Source: JACQXM01 sp964569425 (GTDB lineage Bacteria; Planctomycetota; Phycisphaerae; UBA1845). From it: DNA of 64,000 nt. The translations under genes were made by a program, and so were the position numbers. Below the pieces are notes generated by a model, which ran no database searches, had not been told where the DNA came from, and worked only from the letters and a program-made list of their open reading frames with translations. How positions within the stretch are numbered: position 1 is the stretch's first letter; every line of letters starts with the position of its first letter. Where the stretch lies: the NCBI GenBank assembly GCA_964569425.1, contig CAZMVD010000003.1, positions 1 to 64,000 on the forward strand. The letters are read 5' to 3'. Positions 11,208-21,050 of the stretch are shown one piece after another.

Positions 11208-11279
11208 CCTATCCCAATAACTAAATCCGGGGCGTCCGCGCGGGCTGAAGCCCGCGGCTCGGGTTGATATTGGGATAGG
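11208..11279. repeat. REP-like nested palindrome, copy 1
   Basis: A perfect 12-bp inverted repeat (CCTATCCCAATA at 11208-11219, TATTGGGATAGG at 11268-11279) encloses a 38-nt core at 11224-11261. The core contains an 8-bp hairpin, CGCGGGCT-ga-AGCCCGCG (11239-11256). It recurs at 27200-27237 with one mismatch, while the outer stem there has a different sequence that is again self-complementary. Confidence 0.8.
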
Positions 11280-11336
11280 TTTTCAATTCGAAATCCGCAG
11301 TCCCCAATCCACCATCGGTTGATCGGATAGCGCGTG

Positions 11337-12281
11337 ATGTCGACTCCCGTCCATGATCCGTCGAAGTATCTCGACCCGGCGGTGCTGGCGCGGATCAGCG
11401 GGCTGGAGCTGCGGGCGCGGATGGCGGTGGAGGGCTACTTCAGCGGCATGCACCACAGCCCGCACCACGGGCTGAGCATCGAGTTTGCGGATCATCGGGT
11501 TTACACGCAGGGTGACGATCTGCGGCACATCGACTGGAAAGTCTTCGGGCGGACGGACAAGTACTATATCAAGGAATACGAGCAGGAATCCAACCTGCAC
11601 CTGATGCTGGCGGTGGACGCGAGCGAGTCGATGAGCTTTCGCTCCGAAGCGGCGGCGATGAGCAAGTATGACTATGCGGTAACGATCGCCGCGGCGATTG
11701 CGCATTTGGCGCTGCAGCAGCAGGACTCGGTCGGGCTGGCGTTGTTCGACGAGCGCATCACGCAGTACGTCAAGCCGTCGAACAGCGCACAGCAGTGGCG
11801 GGGGCTGGTGCGTGAGCTGGCCACGCACACGGGGAAGTCCAAGACTTCGATGGCGCGGTTTTTTGCAGAACTGTGCGAGCGCCTGACGGAGCGCACGCTG
11901 ATCATTCTCATCAGCGATTTATTTGACGACGTGGAGACGATCATCAAGGGGATCAAACAATTGCGCTATCACCGTCACGAGCCGATCGTGTGGAATCTGT
12001 GGGATGAGAGCGAACTGACGCTTTCGTTGCAGGGGCCGACGAAGTTCGTGGGGCTGGAAGACTCGGGCGAACTGCTGGTGGACCCACGGTCGCTGCGGGC
12101 GCGCTACCTGGAGGAGGTGGAGCGGTTTCTCGAGCGGTTGCGTTCGGCGTGCGGGCAGGCGCAGGTGGATTACACGTTGTTTAACACGTCGCAATCGTTG
12201 GGAATCTCCCTGGCGGCTTTTCTGGGCACCCGTAGTGCGCGGTTGCGGCGCCGGTCGTCGCGCGTGCTGGGGGGAGGATAA
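11337..12281 (+). CDS. DUF58 domain protein
   Basis: A 314-residue DUF58 protein, the usual partner of MoxR ATPases. The family signature YTQGDDLRHIDWKVFGRTDKYYIKEY spans about residues 57-81. A VWA-like fold follows, with the metal-site pattern DASES (94-98) and ISDLFDD near residue 200. I used the ATG at 11337; the in-frame GTG one codon earlier is the alternative, and no good ribosome binding site is visible in the repeat-derived leader. It acts in the cytoplasm and probably passes a client between MoxR and the membrane VWA proteins encoded next. It ends 35 bases before the BatA-like gene. Confidence 0.93.
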   Translation: MSTPVHDPSKYLDPAVLARISGLELRARMAVEGYFSGMHHSPHHGLSIEFADHRVYTQGDDLRHIDWKVFGRTDKYYIKEYEQESNLHLMLAVDASESMSFRSEAAAMSKYDYAVTIAAAIAHLALQQQDSVGLALFDERITQYVKPSNSAQQWRGLVRELATHTGKSKTSMARFFAELCERLTERTLIILISDLFDDVETIIKGIKQLRYHRHEPIVWNLWDESELTLSLQGPTKFVGLEDSGELLVDPRSLRARYLEEVERFLERLRSACGQAQVDYTLFNTSQSLGISLAAFLGTRSARLRRRSSRVLGGG

Positions 12282-12316
12282 GAACCGCCTTGTGATGCGG
12301 GAGGACACCAGGCACC

Positions 12317-14557
12317 GTGATTCCGGCCGTTACGCTTCCTTTTGTGCATCCTGCGCTGGTGGGCGCCGCGTTCGCCGCGGGGCTGATTCCGGTGGTGATT
12401 CACCTATTGAATCGGCGGCGGCACCGTCGGGTGCGGTGGGCGGCGATGCGTTTTCTCTTGGCGGCGAGCCGGCGCAGCGCGAAGCGTATCTGGCTGGAGC
12501 AGTGGATTCTGCTGTTTCTGCGGGTGGCGGTGGTGGTGCTGCTGGGGCTTGCGGTCGCGCGTCCGTTCATGCCGGCGACGGCGATGACGGCGCTGGGGCA
12601 GGCGCGCGTGCACCGCATTCTGGTGATGGACAACTCGTTGTCGATGAACGCGCGTACGCCGTCGGGGGAGTCGCGTTTTGCGGGCGTGAAAGCCGCTGCG
12701 GAACAACTGATCGCCGGATTCCCGCCGGGCGATGCGGTGAGTGTGATCACGATGGCCAACCCGGCGGCGGCGTTGATCGGCCATGCGGTCTATGACCGGC
12801 GCAGCGTTCGCGAGCGGCTGTCGGGCCTGTCGGCCACCCAGCGTTCGGTCGACGTGGTGGGCGCGGTGGAACACGCGCTGGGGTTGTTGCGTGATTCGCC
12901 GGCGGCGCCGCGCAACCGGGCGGTTTATGTCCTTTCGGACTTTCGGCAGCGTGTGTGGGTGGCGGGGGAGGGCGCTGCGGCGGCGCCGACGCCGGCCTCT
13001 ACGGCGCTGCGTGCGCTCGCCGAGCGATTGCATTCGCCGGCCAATGATCTGACGCTGATCGACGCGGGCAGCGATGCGGCGAACGTGGCCGTCACACGAT
13101 TGGCGGCCGAATCGCCGCTGGTGACGCCGCGCCTGCCGGTGCAACTGACGGTCGAAGTCACGAACTTCGGCACGGCCACGGCACGCAACGTGGTGTTGCA
13201 CGTGCGGCGCGACGGTCGGATCGTGCGGCAGGAGCCGCTTGCGCCCCTTCCTCCCCGGGGTACGAGTGTCACTTCGTTGTCTCTGGAATTTACGGCGGCG
13301 GGGACGCACCTGGTGGAGACGTCGGCGCAGGGCTTGACGCCTGACGCGCTTCCGGAAGACGACGTGCGCCTGCTGTCGGTTGAGGTGCGGGAGCGGGTAT
13401 CCGTGTTGCTGGTGGATGGCCGACCGGGCACGACACCGCTGTCCGGCCAGGCGGGGTTTCTGGCGACGGCGCTGGGGGCGCGGCCGGCGGGGGTCGCTGA
13501 TGACCTATTGATGCGGGGGCCGCGCTCGGGGGGTGAGGAGCTGTTCATGGAGGCGCGGGTGGTCTCTGCGGCCGAATGGGAGAGTGAGGCGCTGAGCGCG
13601 TTTGACGTGGTCGGTCTTTGCAACGTGGCCCACCTGACGTCCGCACAATGGGCGCGGCTGAATGAGTACGTGTCGCGCGGCGGCGGGCTGGCGGTATTCG
13701 GGGGCGATCTGGTGGGGATTGAGAATTACAATCGGCACGGTTTTGCCGATGGGAGCGGTCTGCTTCCCGGGCGGCTGGGAGCGGCCGTGGTGCTCGGCGC
13801 GCCGCCGGATGGGGGCGCCTTTGTCCTTTCGGAGCGGGTGCCGGCGATGCTGGGGGAGCTCGCGGGTTTTGCGGACAGCGGTCTGTTTTTCGCGCAGGTT
13901 GATCGCTACCTGCCGCTGACGGTCGAAGACGAGCGTGCCGAGGTGGCGTTGCGGCTGTTCGACGGCTCACCGGCGCTGGTGCTGCGTGCGGTGGGGCGGG
14001 GCCGGGTGGCGGTGTTTACGACCACGGCCAATATGGAGTGGAACAACCTTCCGGCCAAGGGCGACTTTGTCTCGCTGATGCTCAACCTGTTTTCGTATCT
14101 TGCGCCGCGGCATGGGGGGCATCGTAATCTGCTGGTCGGAGAAACGATTCGTGAGCCGCTTTCCGCGGCACAGAGTGAGCTTCCGCTGCGGGTGAGCATG
14201 ACGGGCGAGGCTTCGATCGACGGCCGGGTGATGGTGGAGGGCGAGGGGCTGGCGCTGGTGCACGGTCCGGTGGAGCGGGCGGGGCCGGTGTACGTGGCCA
14301 TGGGCGTCGATTCGCGCGTGTTCGCCGTCAACGTGGATGCGGAGGGCAGCGATCTTCCGCCGGTGGAGGCTGATGCGCTGCGGGCGGTGGTGAGCGCGCC
14401 TTTTCGCCGCGTAGCGCTTTCTGCGGCGACGGTGGATGCCCCGCAGGCGGCGCGGTCTACGGAATTGTCCACGATGCTGTTCTGTGCGGTACTGGCGCTG
14501 CTGGTGGCGGAGATGTGGACGGCGATGTACTTCGGGCGCGGGGCCCGGGTTCCATGA
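12317..14557 (+). CDS. BatA-like membrane protein with VWA and GATase-like domains
   Basis: A 746-residue protein. The N-terminus (FVHPALVGAAFAAGLIPVVIHLLNRRR) is the BatA N-terminal membrane domain, with a second membrane span at about 62-82. A VWA domain starts near 98 with the metal-site residues D105, S107 and S109 (DNSLS). A beta-sandwich, CARDB-like stretch follows (about 265-355). Next comes a class I glutamine-amidotransferase-like domain (about 375-560) and a final membrane span near 718-735. The start is a GTG at 12317 with GGGAGG about 12 bases upstream. By family, it is a membrane-anchored partner of the MoxR-DUF58 module with its VWA domain in the periplasm. The stop lies 36 bases before the next gene. 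Confidence 0.88.
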   Translation: MIPAVTLPFVHPALVGAAFAAGLIPVVIHLLNRRRHRRVRWAAMRFLLAASRRSAKRIWLEQWILLFLRVAVVVLLGLAVARPFMPATAMTALGQARVHRILVMDNSLSMNARTPSGESRFAGVKAAAEQLIAGFPPGDAVSVITMANPAAALIGHAVYDRRSVRERLSGLSATQRSVDVVGAVEHALGLLRDSPAAPRNRAVYVLSDFRQRVWVAGEGAAAAPTPASTALRALAERLHSPANDLTLIDAGSDAANVAVTRLAAESPLVTPRLPVQLTVEVTNFGTATARNVVLHVRRDGRIVRQEPLAPLPPRGTSVTSLSLEFTAAGTHLVETSAQGLTPDALPEDDVRLLSVEVRERVSVLLVDGRPGTTPLSGQAGFLATALGARPAGVADDLLMRGPRSGGEELFMEARVVSAAEWESEALSAFDVVGLCNVAHLTSAQWARLNEYVSRGGGLAVFGGDLVGIENYNRHGFADGSGLLPGRLGAAVVLGAPPDGGAFVLSERVPAMLGELAGFADSGLFFAQVDRYLPLTVEDERAEVALRLFDGSPALVLRAVGRGRVAVFTTTANMEWNNLPAKGDFVSLMLNLFSYLAPRHGGHRNLLVGETIREPLSAAQSELPLRVSMTGEASIDGRVMVEGEGLALVHGPVERAGPVYVAMGVDSRVFAVNVDAEGSDLPPVEADALRAVVSAPFRRVALSAATVDAPQAARSTELSTMLFCAVLALLVAEMWTAMYFGRGARVP

Positions 14558-14593
14558 GCGCCTCGCTGACGATGAAGTGGAAGCGGTAGATTC

Positions 14594-17071
14594 GTGACGC
14601 GCTTGCTTGAATGGCTGCTGGGACTTGAGAACATCCGGCTGGACCGGGATGCGCCGCTGCTGCTCAAGTGGGAGGCGCTGCTGCCGGCGTGGATGTTGTT
14701 CGCCTTCGTCCTGCTGACGGTGGTCATTCTGGTGCTCATCTATCGCCGGGAGCGCGGCACGGTGGCCCGGCGCAGCGCGTTGGGCGCGTTGCGGCTCGGT
14801 TTGATCATGCTGGTGCTGCTGGTCCTTTGCCGACCCGCGCTGGTGTTGCAGCGTAACCGGGTCGAGGCGGCGCATGTGGCGCTGGTGCTCGACCGTTCGC
14901 TGAGCATGAACACGCACGACAGCTACGAGGACGAGCCGACCCTGGCCGCGTCCGTGTCGCGTGGTGCGGGACTGGCGGACGTGGAGGATCTTGCGAACCA
15001 TTCGCGATTGGACCTGGTCCGCGCGGCGCTGCTGAAAGATGAGGGTGCGGCGCTGCGTGCCTTGGCCCGTCACAATGCGTTGCAGCTTTCCGCCTTTGCG
15101 GCGCACTGGGAATCGCTGGGGTACGCGCCGAGCGCGGAAGATGGTCCGGCGCTCAGTGAACTAATGGGTCAGATTGAAGCGACAGGAACGCGCAGCGACC
15201 TTGCGCAGGCGCTGCAACAGGTAGTGGAACGCGCGCAGGGGCGGCGGGTGGCGGCGATTGTGCTCGCGTCGGACGGTCAGGCGACGGAGCCGGCGGATCT
15301 GCGAGATGCCGTCGATCTGGTTCGGGGGCGGCAGATTCCGGTGCTGGCGCTGCGCATCGGCTCGGAACGAGACCGGGTGGACGTGGAGGTGGGACTGGTT
15401 CGGGCGCAGGAGACGGTGTTTGTGCACGACCTGCTGAGTGTGGAGGGCCAACTGAGCGTGAGCGGCACCACAGTGCCGACGAATGTGAGCGTGCGTCTGA
15501 TTGATGAGCGCAGCGGCGAGGTGGTGGCGACGCGGGAGGTGGTGCTCGATCCGGCGGCGTCGGCCACCACGGTGGAGCTGCGAACCAAGCCCACCCGGGC
15601 GGGGCGCATTCGTTACCGGCTTGAAGCGTTGGCGCTGCCGGAGGAGCCGACCATCGACAACAACGCCGACGTGGTGGACGTGGTGGTGCTCGAGGACCGG
15701 CTGCGTGTGCTCTATGTGGAAGGATACCCGCGCTACGAATACCGCTACCTGAAGAACGCGCTGTTGCGGGAGAAGACGGTGGAATTGAGCGTGCTGCTTC
15801 TGGAGGCGGATGAGCAGTTCGTGCAGGAGGGGACCTTTCCGATTCGGCGTTTTCCCGAATCTCCGGAGGAACTGCAGCGCTTCGACGTGGTGCTGTTCGG
15901 GGACGTGGACCCGCGCGGCGGGTGGCTCAGTGCGGCGCAGATGACCATGCTGCTGGATTATGTGGGCCATACGGGAGGTGGCTTTGCCGTGGTGGCGGGG
16001 GAGCGCTTTGTGCCGCTGCGCTTTCTGGGCACGCCGCTGGAGCGCTTGCTGCCGGTGCGCATCGATCCGCAGTTTTTCGGCACGTTCGAAGGCGCGCTGC
16101 ACGACGGGTTCGGGTTGCAAGTCACGCCGGAAGGACGGCGCAGCCGCCTGTTTCGCGGGCTGGAACGTGACAGAGATCCGTCACTTTCCGGGGAGGATCA
16201 CGGGTTTGCGGCGCTGCCGGACCTGTTCTGGTTTGCCCGGACGATCGGCCCGAAGCCCGGCGCCACCGTGCTGGCTGCACACCCCACGGTTCCGCTGCCG
16301 GGCGACGGAGCGAGCGGCGCCACCATGCCGCTTATCGTCTCGGGGCGGTACGGCGCGGGGAAGCTCTTTTTTCAGGCGACGGACGAGACGTGGCGCTGGC
16401 GGCGACACACGGGGGAACTGCTGCACGATACGTATTGGGTGCAGGTGGTTCGAGAGCTGATGCGCGGCGGGCGGCTGGCGCAGGACCGGCGGTGGTCGGT
16501 TCGGTCGGACCGGCGCGTCTATGACTATGGCAAGCCGGTTCGCTTGACGGTCGAGATGGAAGACGCCGCGCTTCTCGCCGAGCGGCAGGAAACGCTTGCA
16601 CTGATGGTGGCGGAGCGTTCGGGCGATTTGGAGAGAGCTCGGGGTGCGGGCGGCGTGGAGGGGGGACCGACCGCGCGGCTGACGGCGTACCGGCTGGCGC
16701 CGGACTCGCATCGTTTTGAAGCGACGTGGGTGCCCGACTTTCCCGGGACGTTTGTGGTTCAGGCGGACGGGCTTGCGCCGCAGACGGGTGAGCGGCCGCC
16801 CAGCGCGGCCTTTCGCGTGCAGAAGCCCGACCTGGAGTCGCGTCGGCTGGAAGCGGATCACGCGGCGCTGGAACGCATTGCCGAGCAAACCGGGGGGAGC
16901 ATGGTGGAGTTGGATCAACTGACGGATGCGTTTCACGCCATCCGGGATCGCAGTGTTCAGATTCCTGACGACGTGGCGGAACCGTTATGGGATTCGCGCT
17001 TGGTGCTCATACTGTTCCTGGGGTTGATTACCACTGAATGGGTCCTGCGCAAGGCGTTCGGGCTGCTTTAG
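14594..17071 (+). CDS. VWA / glutamine-amidotransferase-like membrane protein
   Basis: 825 residues starting at GTG 14594. Two membrane spans (about 32-50 and 66-86) are followed by a VWA-like domain with D100, S102 and S104 (DRSLS). A beta-sandwich region and a GATase1-like domain containing LRVLYVEGYPRYEYRYL come next, then a further beta-rich region, and a C-terminal span with LILFLGLITTEWVLRKAFGLL. This architecture is common as the second large VWA gene of planctomycete MoxR operons. It lacks obvious catalytic Cys-His-Glu residues, so it is probably structural or regulatory rather than an amidotransferase. It is co-oriented with its neighbours, with spacings of 36 and 70 bases, which suggests one transcript. 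Confidence 0.85.
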   Translation: MTRLLEWLLGLENIRLDRDAPLLLKWEALLPAWMLFAFVLLTVVILVLIYRRERGTVARRSALGALRLGLIMLVLLVLCRPALVLQRNRVEAAHVALVLDRSLSMNTHDSYEDEPTLAASVSRGAGLADVEDLANHSRLDLVRAALLKDEGAALRALARHNALQLSAFAAHWESLGYAPSAEDGPALSELMGQIEATGTRSDLAQALQQVVERAQGRRVAAIVLASDGQATEPADLRDAVDLVRGRQIPVLALRIGSERDRVDVEVGLVRAQETVFVHDLLSVEGQLSVSGTTVPTNVSVRLIDERSGEVVATREVVLDPAASATTVELRTKPTRAGRIRYRLEALALPEEPTIDNNADVVDVVVLEDRLRVLYVEGYPRYEYRYLKNALLREKTVELSVLLLEADEQFVQEGTFPIRRFPESPEELQRFDVVLFGDVDPRGGWLSAAQMTMLLDYVGHTGGGFAVVAGERFVPLRFLGTPLERLLPVRIDPQFFGTFEGALHDGFGLQVTPEGRRSRLFRGLERDRDPSLSGEDHGFAALPDLFWFARTIGPKPGATVLAAHPTVPLPGDGASGATMPLIVSGRYGAGKLFFQATDETWRWRRHTGELLHDTYWVQVVRELMRGGRLAQDRRWSVRSDRRVYDYGKPVRLTVEMEDAALLAERQETLALMVAERSGDLERARGAGGVEGGPTARLTAYRLAPDSHRFEATWVPDFPGTFVVQADGLAPQTGERPPSAAFRVQKPDLESRRLEADHAALERIAEQTGGSMVELDQLTDAFHAIRDRSVQIPDDVAEPLWDSRLVLILFLGLITTEWVLRKAFGLL

Positions 17072-17141
17072 AGGTGCGTTTCCCCTCGAGGGCAACGGCT
17101 GATCGGGCCCATAGAAACTGGGTGGACGGGTTGACCGGGTA

Positions 17142-20100
17142 ATGGAATCGAACCTGCTGCAACGACTGGAACGGATCGGGCGCGCGGCGCGCCGCCGGTT
17201 GATTACATACGGCCTGTGCGCGGTGCTTGCGGGCGGCGTCGCCTCATTCCTCACCGTTGTTGCGCTCGACTGGCTGCTGGGACTGCCGCCGATATTGCGG
17301 TTGTTCGTAGCGGTTTTGTTCGTCACCGGATTCGTGCTCGCCGCGTGGTACTGGATCGTCCTGCCGCTGCGCACGCGGTTCAGCGCGGCGCACGTGGCCA
17401 ACCGGCTGGAACGGCACTTCGGGGAGTTTAACGACGGGCTTTCCAGCTCGGTTTATTTTCTTCAGCATGAGGACGCGGCCTCGCCGCACATGGTCAATCG
17501 GCTGCTGGCCGGCACCGAACAGTCCCTCGAACGCACGCCGCTGGAAACGGCCTTGTCACCGCGGCCGCTGGTGACGGCCGGCGCGTTGCTTGCCGGGGCC
17601 GGAGCGGTGTTTCTGATTCTGCTGCTGAGTTCGGCGAACTGGGTTGCGACCGGTGTGGCGCGCTATGTTCGCCCGTTCGGGGAGACGGAATGGCCGCGCA
17701 GGGTGGCGCTGGCGGCACTTTCGGGCCATGAACGGGTGGCGCTGGGCGAGTCGGTCACGCTGCGCATGCGTGTGGAGCGGGGCGGTTACGAGGGACTTCG
17801 CGGGTTGGTTCGGCTGCGCGAGCCGGGGGGCGAGGTCATGACCCTGGCCCTGCAACGCGAAGGCGATGAATATTCGGCGACCATCGATGCGGTGACAGAG
17901 GACCTGCGGTACTGGTTTGAGGCGGGCGACGGCACGACAGCGCGATATCCGCTGTCGGTGGAGGTTTTTCGCCGCCCGGCGGTGGTGGAGGCGCTGGCGA
18001 CGATCGTTCCCCCGCCGTATGCACAGGGGCGACCGTCGCGGACGGTGGATCTGCGGGATGGACCGGCGCGCGCGACCCTGGGGGGCGCGGTGACGGTGGC
18101 GCTGCGCACCAGCAAGCCGGTGCTGGCGGACGACGAGCAGTCGGGGCTGCGGCTGGACACCGGTGAGCGCGTTCGTCTCACACCCATTGACGATGACCCG
18201 CAGGCGCTGACGGCCCGGATGGCCGTGACGCAGGACGTGCGCTTCCACGTGGAGCTGATGGACCACGACGGGTTTGAGAACCGTGGAGCATCGGCCTATG
18301 CGATTCTTGCGGTCCCGGACGCGGCGCCGATAGTGACGATGCTGGAACCATCGGCAGTTCTGGAAGTCACCCCGCGGGCACAACTTCGGCTGTTGTGCCG
18401 CGTGGAGGATGATTTCGGCATTCGGGAGGTGTACTTGCAGGTGGAACGGCAATCGGACGGCAATGTGTACACGTTTCCTTTGGCCGATTCGCCGCCGACC
18501 AGTGCACAGGAAGAGGGAGTCGAGGCGCTGGTGGAGTATGTCTGGTCGCTGGGGCCGCTGTCTCTGGTTCCGGGTGAGGTGCTCACGTGGGTAGTGGAGG
18601 CGGCGGACAATCATGTGAGCGAGGCATCGGGGTCGCAGATCGGGCGGTCGGCACCGCTGCGTCTGCGCATCATCGGCGAGGCGGAGTTTGAGGTACGTAT
18701 TCGCGACGAGATCGCGCGGCTCGAAGCCCAGGTTCGCCAGGTGGTGCTGGACCAGTCCCTGGTGCTTGACCGCACCACGGAGTTGTTGCGGAGCGACGAT
18801 ACGGAGCCGCTAAGCGAGGCGGAGCGCGACCGGGCCGCGCAGCTTGCAGCGCAGCAGGCACGACTGGTGCGCCACCTGCGGGAGACCGCGGCGCGCTTCG
18901 ACGCTTTGCAGCGGCGCATTCGCGTTAATGGCGGCGAGGAAGACGAGAATTACCGGCAGGTCGCGGCGCTGGGCGAGTCGTTGATGCAAACGGCGGCGGG
19001 GCCGATGAGTGCGACCACGGCCGCATTGGCCGCCGCGGCGGAACGGTCGGACGGCGCGGCGCAGCGCGGCGCCCTCGATGAGGCAGCGCGACCGGAGACG
19101 GAGGCGCTGGATCGACTACGTGCGGCGTTGCGCGCGATGGCTCAATGGGGTGACTTCCAGGGTCTGGTCGCGAAGACACGCGATCTGCTGGACCGCCAGA
19201 ACGACCTGCGTCATCAGACCGACGCATTGGGCCGGGCGACGCTGGGCAAGACGCCGGAGTCGCTGAACGAGTCCGAGTCGGCTGCTTTGCAGCGCACCCA
19301 GCGTCAGCAGGAGCAACTCACGAGCGATTTCGACCAACTCACGCGGCACATGGAGCAGCTTCGGGACCGGGCGCGCGACAAGGACGCCGCGGGAGCGGAA
19401 GCCATCGACGCGGCGCTGCGCTCGGCGCGGGCACAGGACATCGCCAAGCGTTTGCGCGGGGCGGCTGATGCCATCGGCCAGAACCGCACGGCGGCGGCAG
19501 CGGTGGACCAGCAGGCGGCGGCGGACGCGATCCGGCGCATGATCCAGGCGCTCAAACAACGGGAGGATCGGGAGCTGGCACTGCTGAAAAAGCAGGTGGA
19601 GCGTGCTGAGGAGCAGGTTGCGGAACTGCTCGAGACGCAGCAGGCGGTGCGCAAGGCGACGGCGGACGCCCAGCAGGCGAAGGCGGCGGAGGCTGTTGTG
19701 GCGGATCTGGCGGACCAGCAGCGCGCGCTGCGCCGCAATACGCGTTTTGTGGGAGAGGAACTTGCCGTCGAGGAGAAGACCGCCGTTGCGGCGCGCTGGG
19801 TGCGCGAAGCCGTGGCGCCGATGAGCGACGCAGAGCGGCAACTCGACGCGTCGGCCGCGGCGCAGGCCCTGCCCGAGCAAGATCGCGCGATCGTGTTGCT
19901 TTCGGATGCGCTGGCGGAGCTTCAGGCGGCGGCGCAGGCGATCGCCGATCAACAGTTACGGCGGACGCTGGCGCAGATTCGGGAGGAGCTGGAGAGCCTG
20001 CATGCGTCGCAGGAGCGGGTGAACGAAGGTGTTGGGGCGCTGCAGGATGCCATCGTTGCGCGGGGGAGCGTGAGCCGGGTGGAGGCGCGCGAGGCTTCGC

Positions 20101-20603
20101 GGTTGGCGCGGGAGCAGGGCGCGGCGCGGACGCACCTGGCGGAGATTGCGCCCGACCTTCAGAAGGTGCCGGTGTATGATTGGGCGTTGACGCGGGTGGC
20201 GGGCTGGATGGAGAGCGTGCAAACGCGGCTCGACGCGCGGCGCATGGACGACGAACTGGGGCAGACCGGTCGGCGCATCACCCGGGAACTGGAGCAACTG
20301 ATTCAGGCCATCGTCGATACCGAGGCACTGCCGCTGGACACGGAATTTGCCGAGGCCGAGCAAGGCGGCGGGGGTGAGGGATCAAGCCAGGGTTCCAAGC
20401 CGATCCCGACGATGGCGGAGCTGCTGGTGCTCAAGGCGATGCAGCGCGACATCAACGAACGCACGCGGCGGCTGGATGCGGCGTTGAACGCGGAGCAGGC
20501 GGACGAAGCCCAATTGCGCGAACTCAAGACGCTGGGAGAGGACCAGGCGCAGGTCCGCACGCTCACCGAGCGCGTGACCGAGCGCGTCCGGCGGCCGGGG
20601 TAA
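17142..20603 (+). CDS. Large coiled-coil membrane protein of the MoxR operon (DUF4175-like)
   Basis: 1153 residues. Two or three membrane spans lie in the first 170 residues, with the characteristic ANRLERHFGEFNDGLSSSVYF text between spans. Beta-rich repeats follow to about residue 500. The remaining half is Gln/Glu/Arg/Ala-rich and strongly predicted by eye to be coiled coil (QVERAEEQVAELLETQQAV and similar). It resembles DUF4175-like proteins that end MoxR/Bat operons in Planctomycetota and Bacteroidota; the function is unknown. The ATG at 17142 has only a weak purine stretch upstream. The TAA stop abuts a low-complexity ggggatt repeat and an assembly gap, so any gene further downstream in the operon could be missing or misassembled. 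Confidence 0.82.
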   Translation: MESNLLQRLERIGRAARRRLITYGLCAVLAGGVASFLTVVALDWLLGLPPILRLFVAVLFVTGFVLAAWYWIVLPLRTRFSAAHVANRLERHFGEFNDGLSSSVYFLQHEDAASPHMVNRLLAGTEQSLERTPLETALSPRPLVTAGALLAGAGAVFLILLLSSANWVATGVARYVRPFGETEWPRRVALAALSGHERVALGESVTLRMRVERGGYEGLRGLVRLREPGGEVMTLALQREGDEYSATIDAVTEDLRYWFEAGDGTTARYPLSVEVFRRPAVVEALATIVPPPYAQGRPSRTVDLRDGPARATLGGAVTVALRTSKPVLADDEQSGLRLDTGERVRLTPIDDDPQALTARMAVTQDVRFHVELMDHDGFENRGASAYAILAVPDAAPIVTMLEPSAVLEVTPRAQLRLLCRVEDDFGIREVYLQVERQSDGNVYTFPLADSPPTSAQEEGVEALVEYVWSLGPLSLVPGEVLTWVVEAADNHVSEASGSQIGRSAPLRLRIIGEAEFEVRIRDEIARLEAQVRQVVLDQSLVLDRTTELLRSDDTEPLSEAERDRAAQLAAQQARLVRHLRETAARFDALQRRIRVNGGEEDENYRQVAALGESLMQTAAGPMSATTAALAAAAERSDGAAQRGALDEAARPETEALDRLRAALRAMAQWGDFQGLVAKTRDLLDRQNDLRHQTDALGRATLGKTPESLNESESAALQRTQRQQEQLTSDFDQLTRHMEQLRDRARDKDAAGAEAIDAALRSARAQDIAKRLRGAADAIGQNRTAAAAVDQQAAADAIRRMIQALKQREDRELALLKKQVERAEEQVAELLETQQAVRKATADAQQAKAAEAVVADLADQQRALRRNTRFVGEELAVEEKTAVAARWVREAVAPMSDAERQLDASAAAQALPEQDRAIVLLSDALAELQAAAQAIADQQLRRTLAQIREELESLHASQERVNEGVGALQDAIVARGSVSRVEAREASRLAREQGAARTHLAEIAPDLQKVPVYDWALTRVAGWMESVQTRLDARRMDDELGQTGRRITRELEQLIQAIVDTEALPLDTEFAEAEQGGGGEGSSQGSKPIPTMAELLVLKAMQRDINERTRRLDAALNAEQADEAQLRELKTLGEDQAQVRTLTERVTERVRRPG

Positions 20604-20609
20604 GGGGGG

Positions 20610-20649
20610 CGGGGGATTGGGGATTGGGGATTGGGGATTGGGGAATGCG
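20610..20649 (+). repeat. Tandem ggggatt heptamer repeat
   Basis: Four to five consecutive copies of ggggatt, ending gaatgcg. The same block recurs at 20770-20809 beyond the gap, so the two copies may be one locus split by the assembler. Confidence 0.85.
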
Positions 20650-20659
20650 NNNNNNNNNN
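20650..20659. other. Assembly gap (10 N) in repeats
   Basis: Ten N between two copies of the ggggatt repeat. The length is probably a placeholder. Confidence 0.9.
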
Positions 20660-20724
20660 TATGGGGAAAACACAAGGGGGGGGGAGGGCACGGGGCCGGG
20701 CCCCCAACCACCCCGGGGGGGGTC

Positions 20725-20763
<39 letters not shown>

Positions 20764-21050
20764 GTGGGAGATTGGGGATTGGGGATTGGGGAATGCGGAA
20801 TGGGGATTGCGGCGCGGGTTGGGGTGGGGGGCGGGGGGCGATTTTAACAAATTCAGGCCGATTTTGCTTGCCCCGGACCGGCGGAAAGTGATACGCTACG
20901 CGGTGCGAAATCGCCGACAGGCAGCCATGTCGCGCACGGTAACGAGTCATGCGTGCTTACGGCCTTACGTTGGTCGAGTTGCACCACGAAGGACAGATAC
21001 GAATTGAACCACGAAGGACACGAAGAACCAGGTCGCTTGGAGGATCGAAC

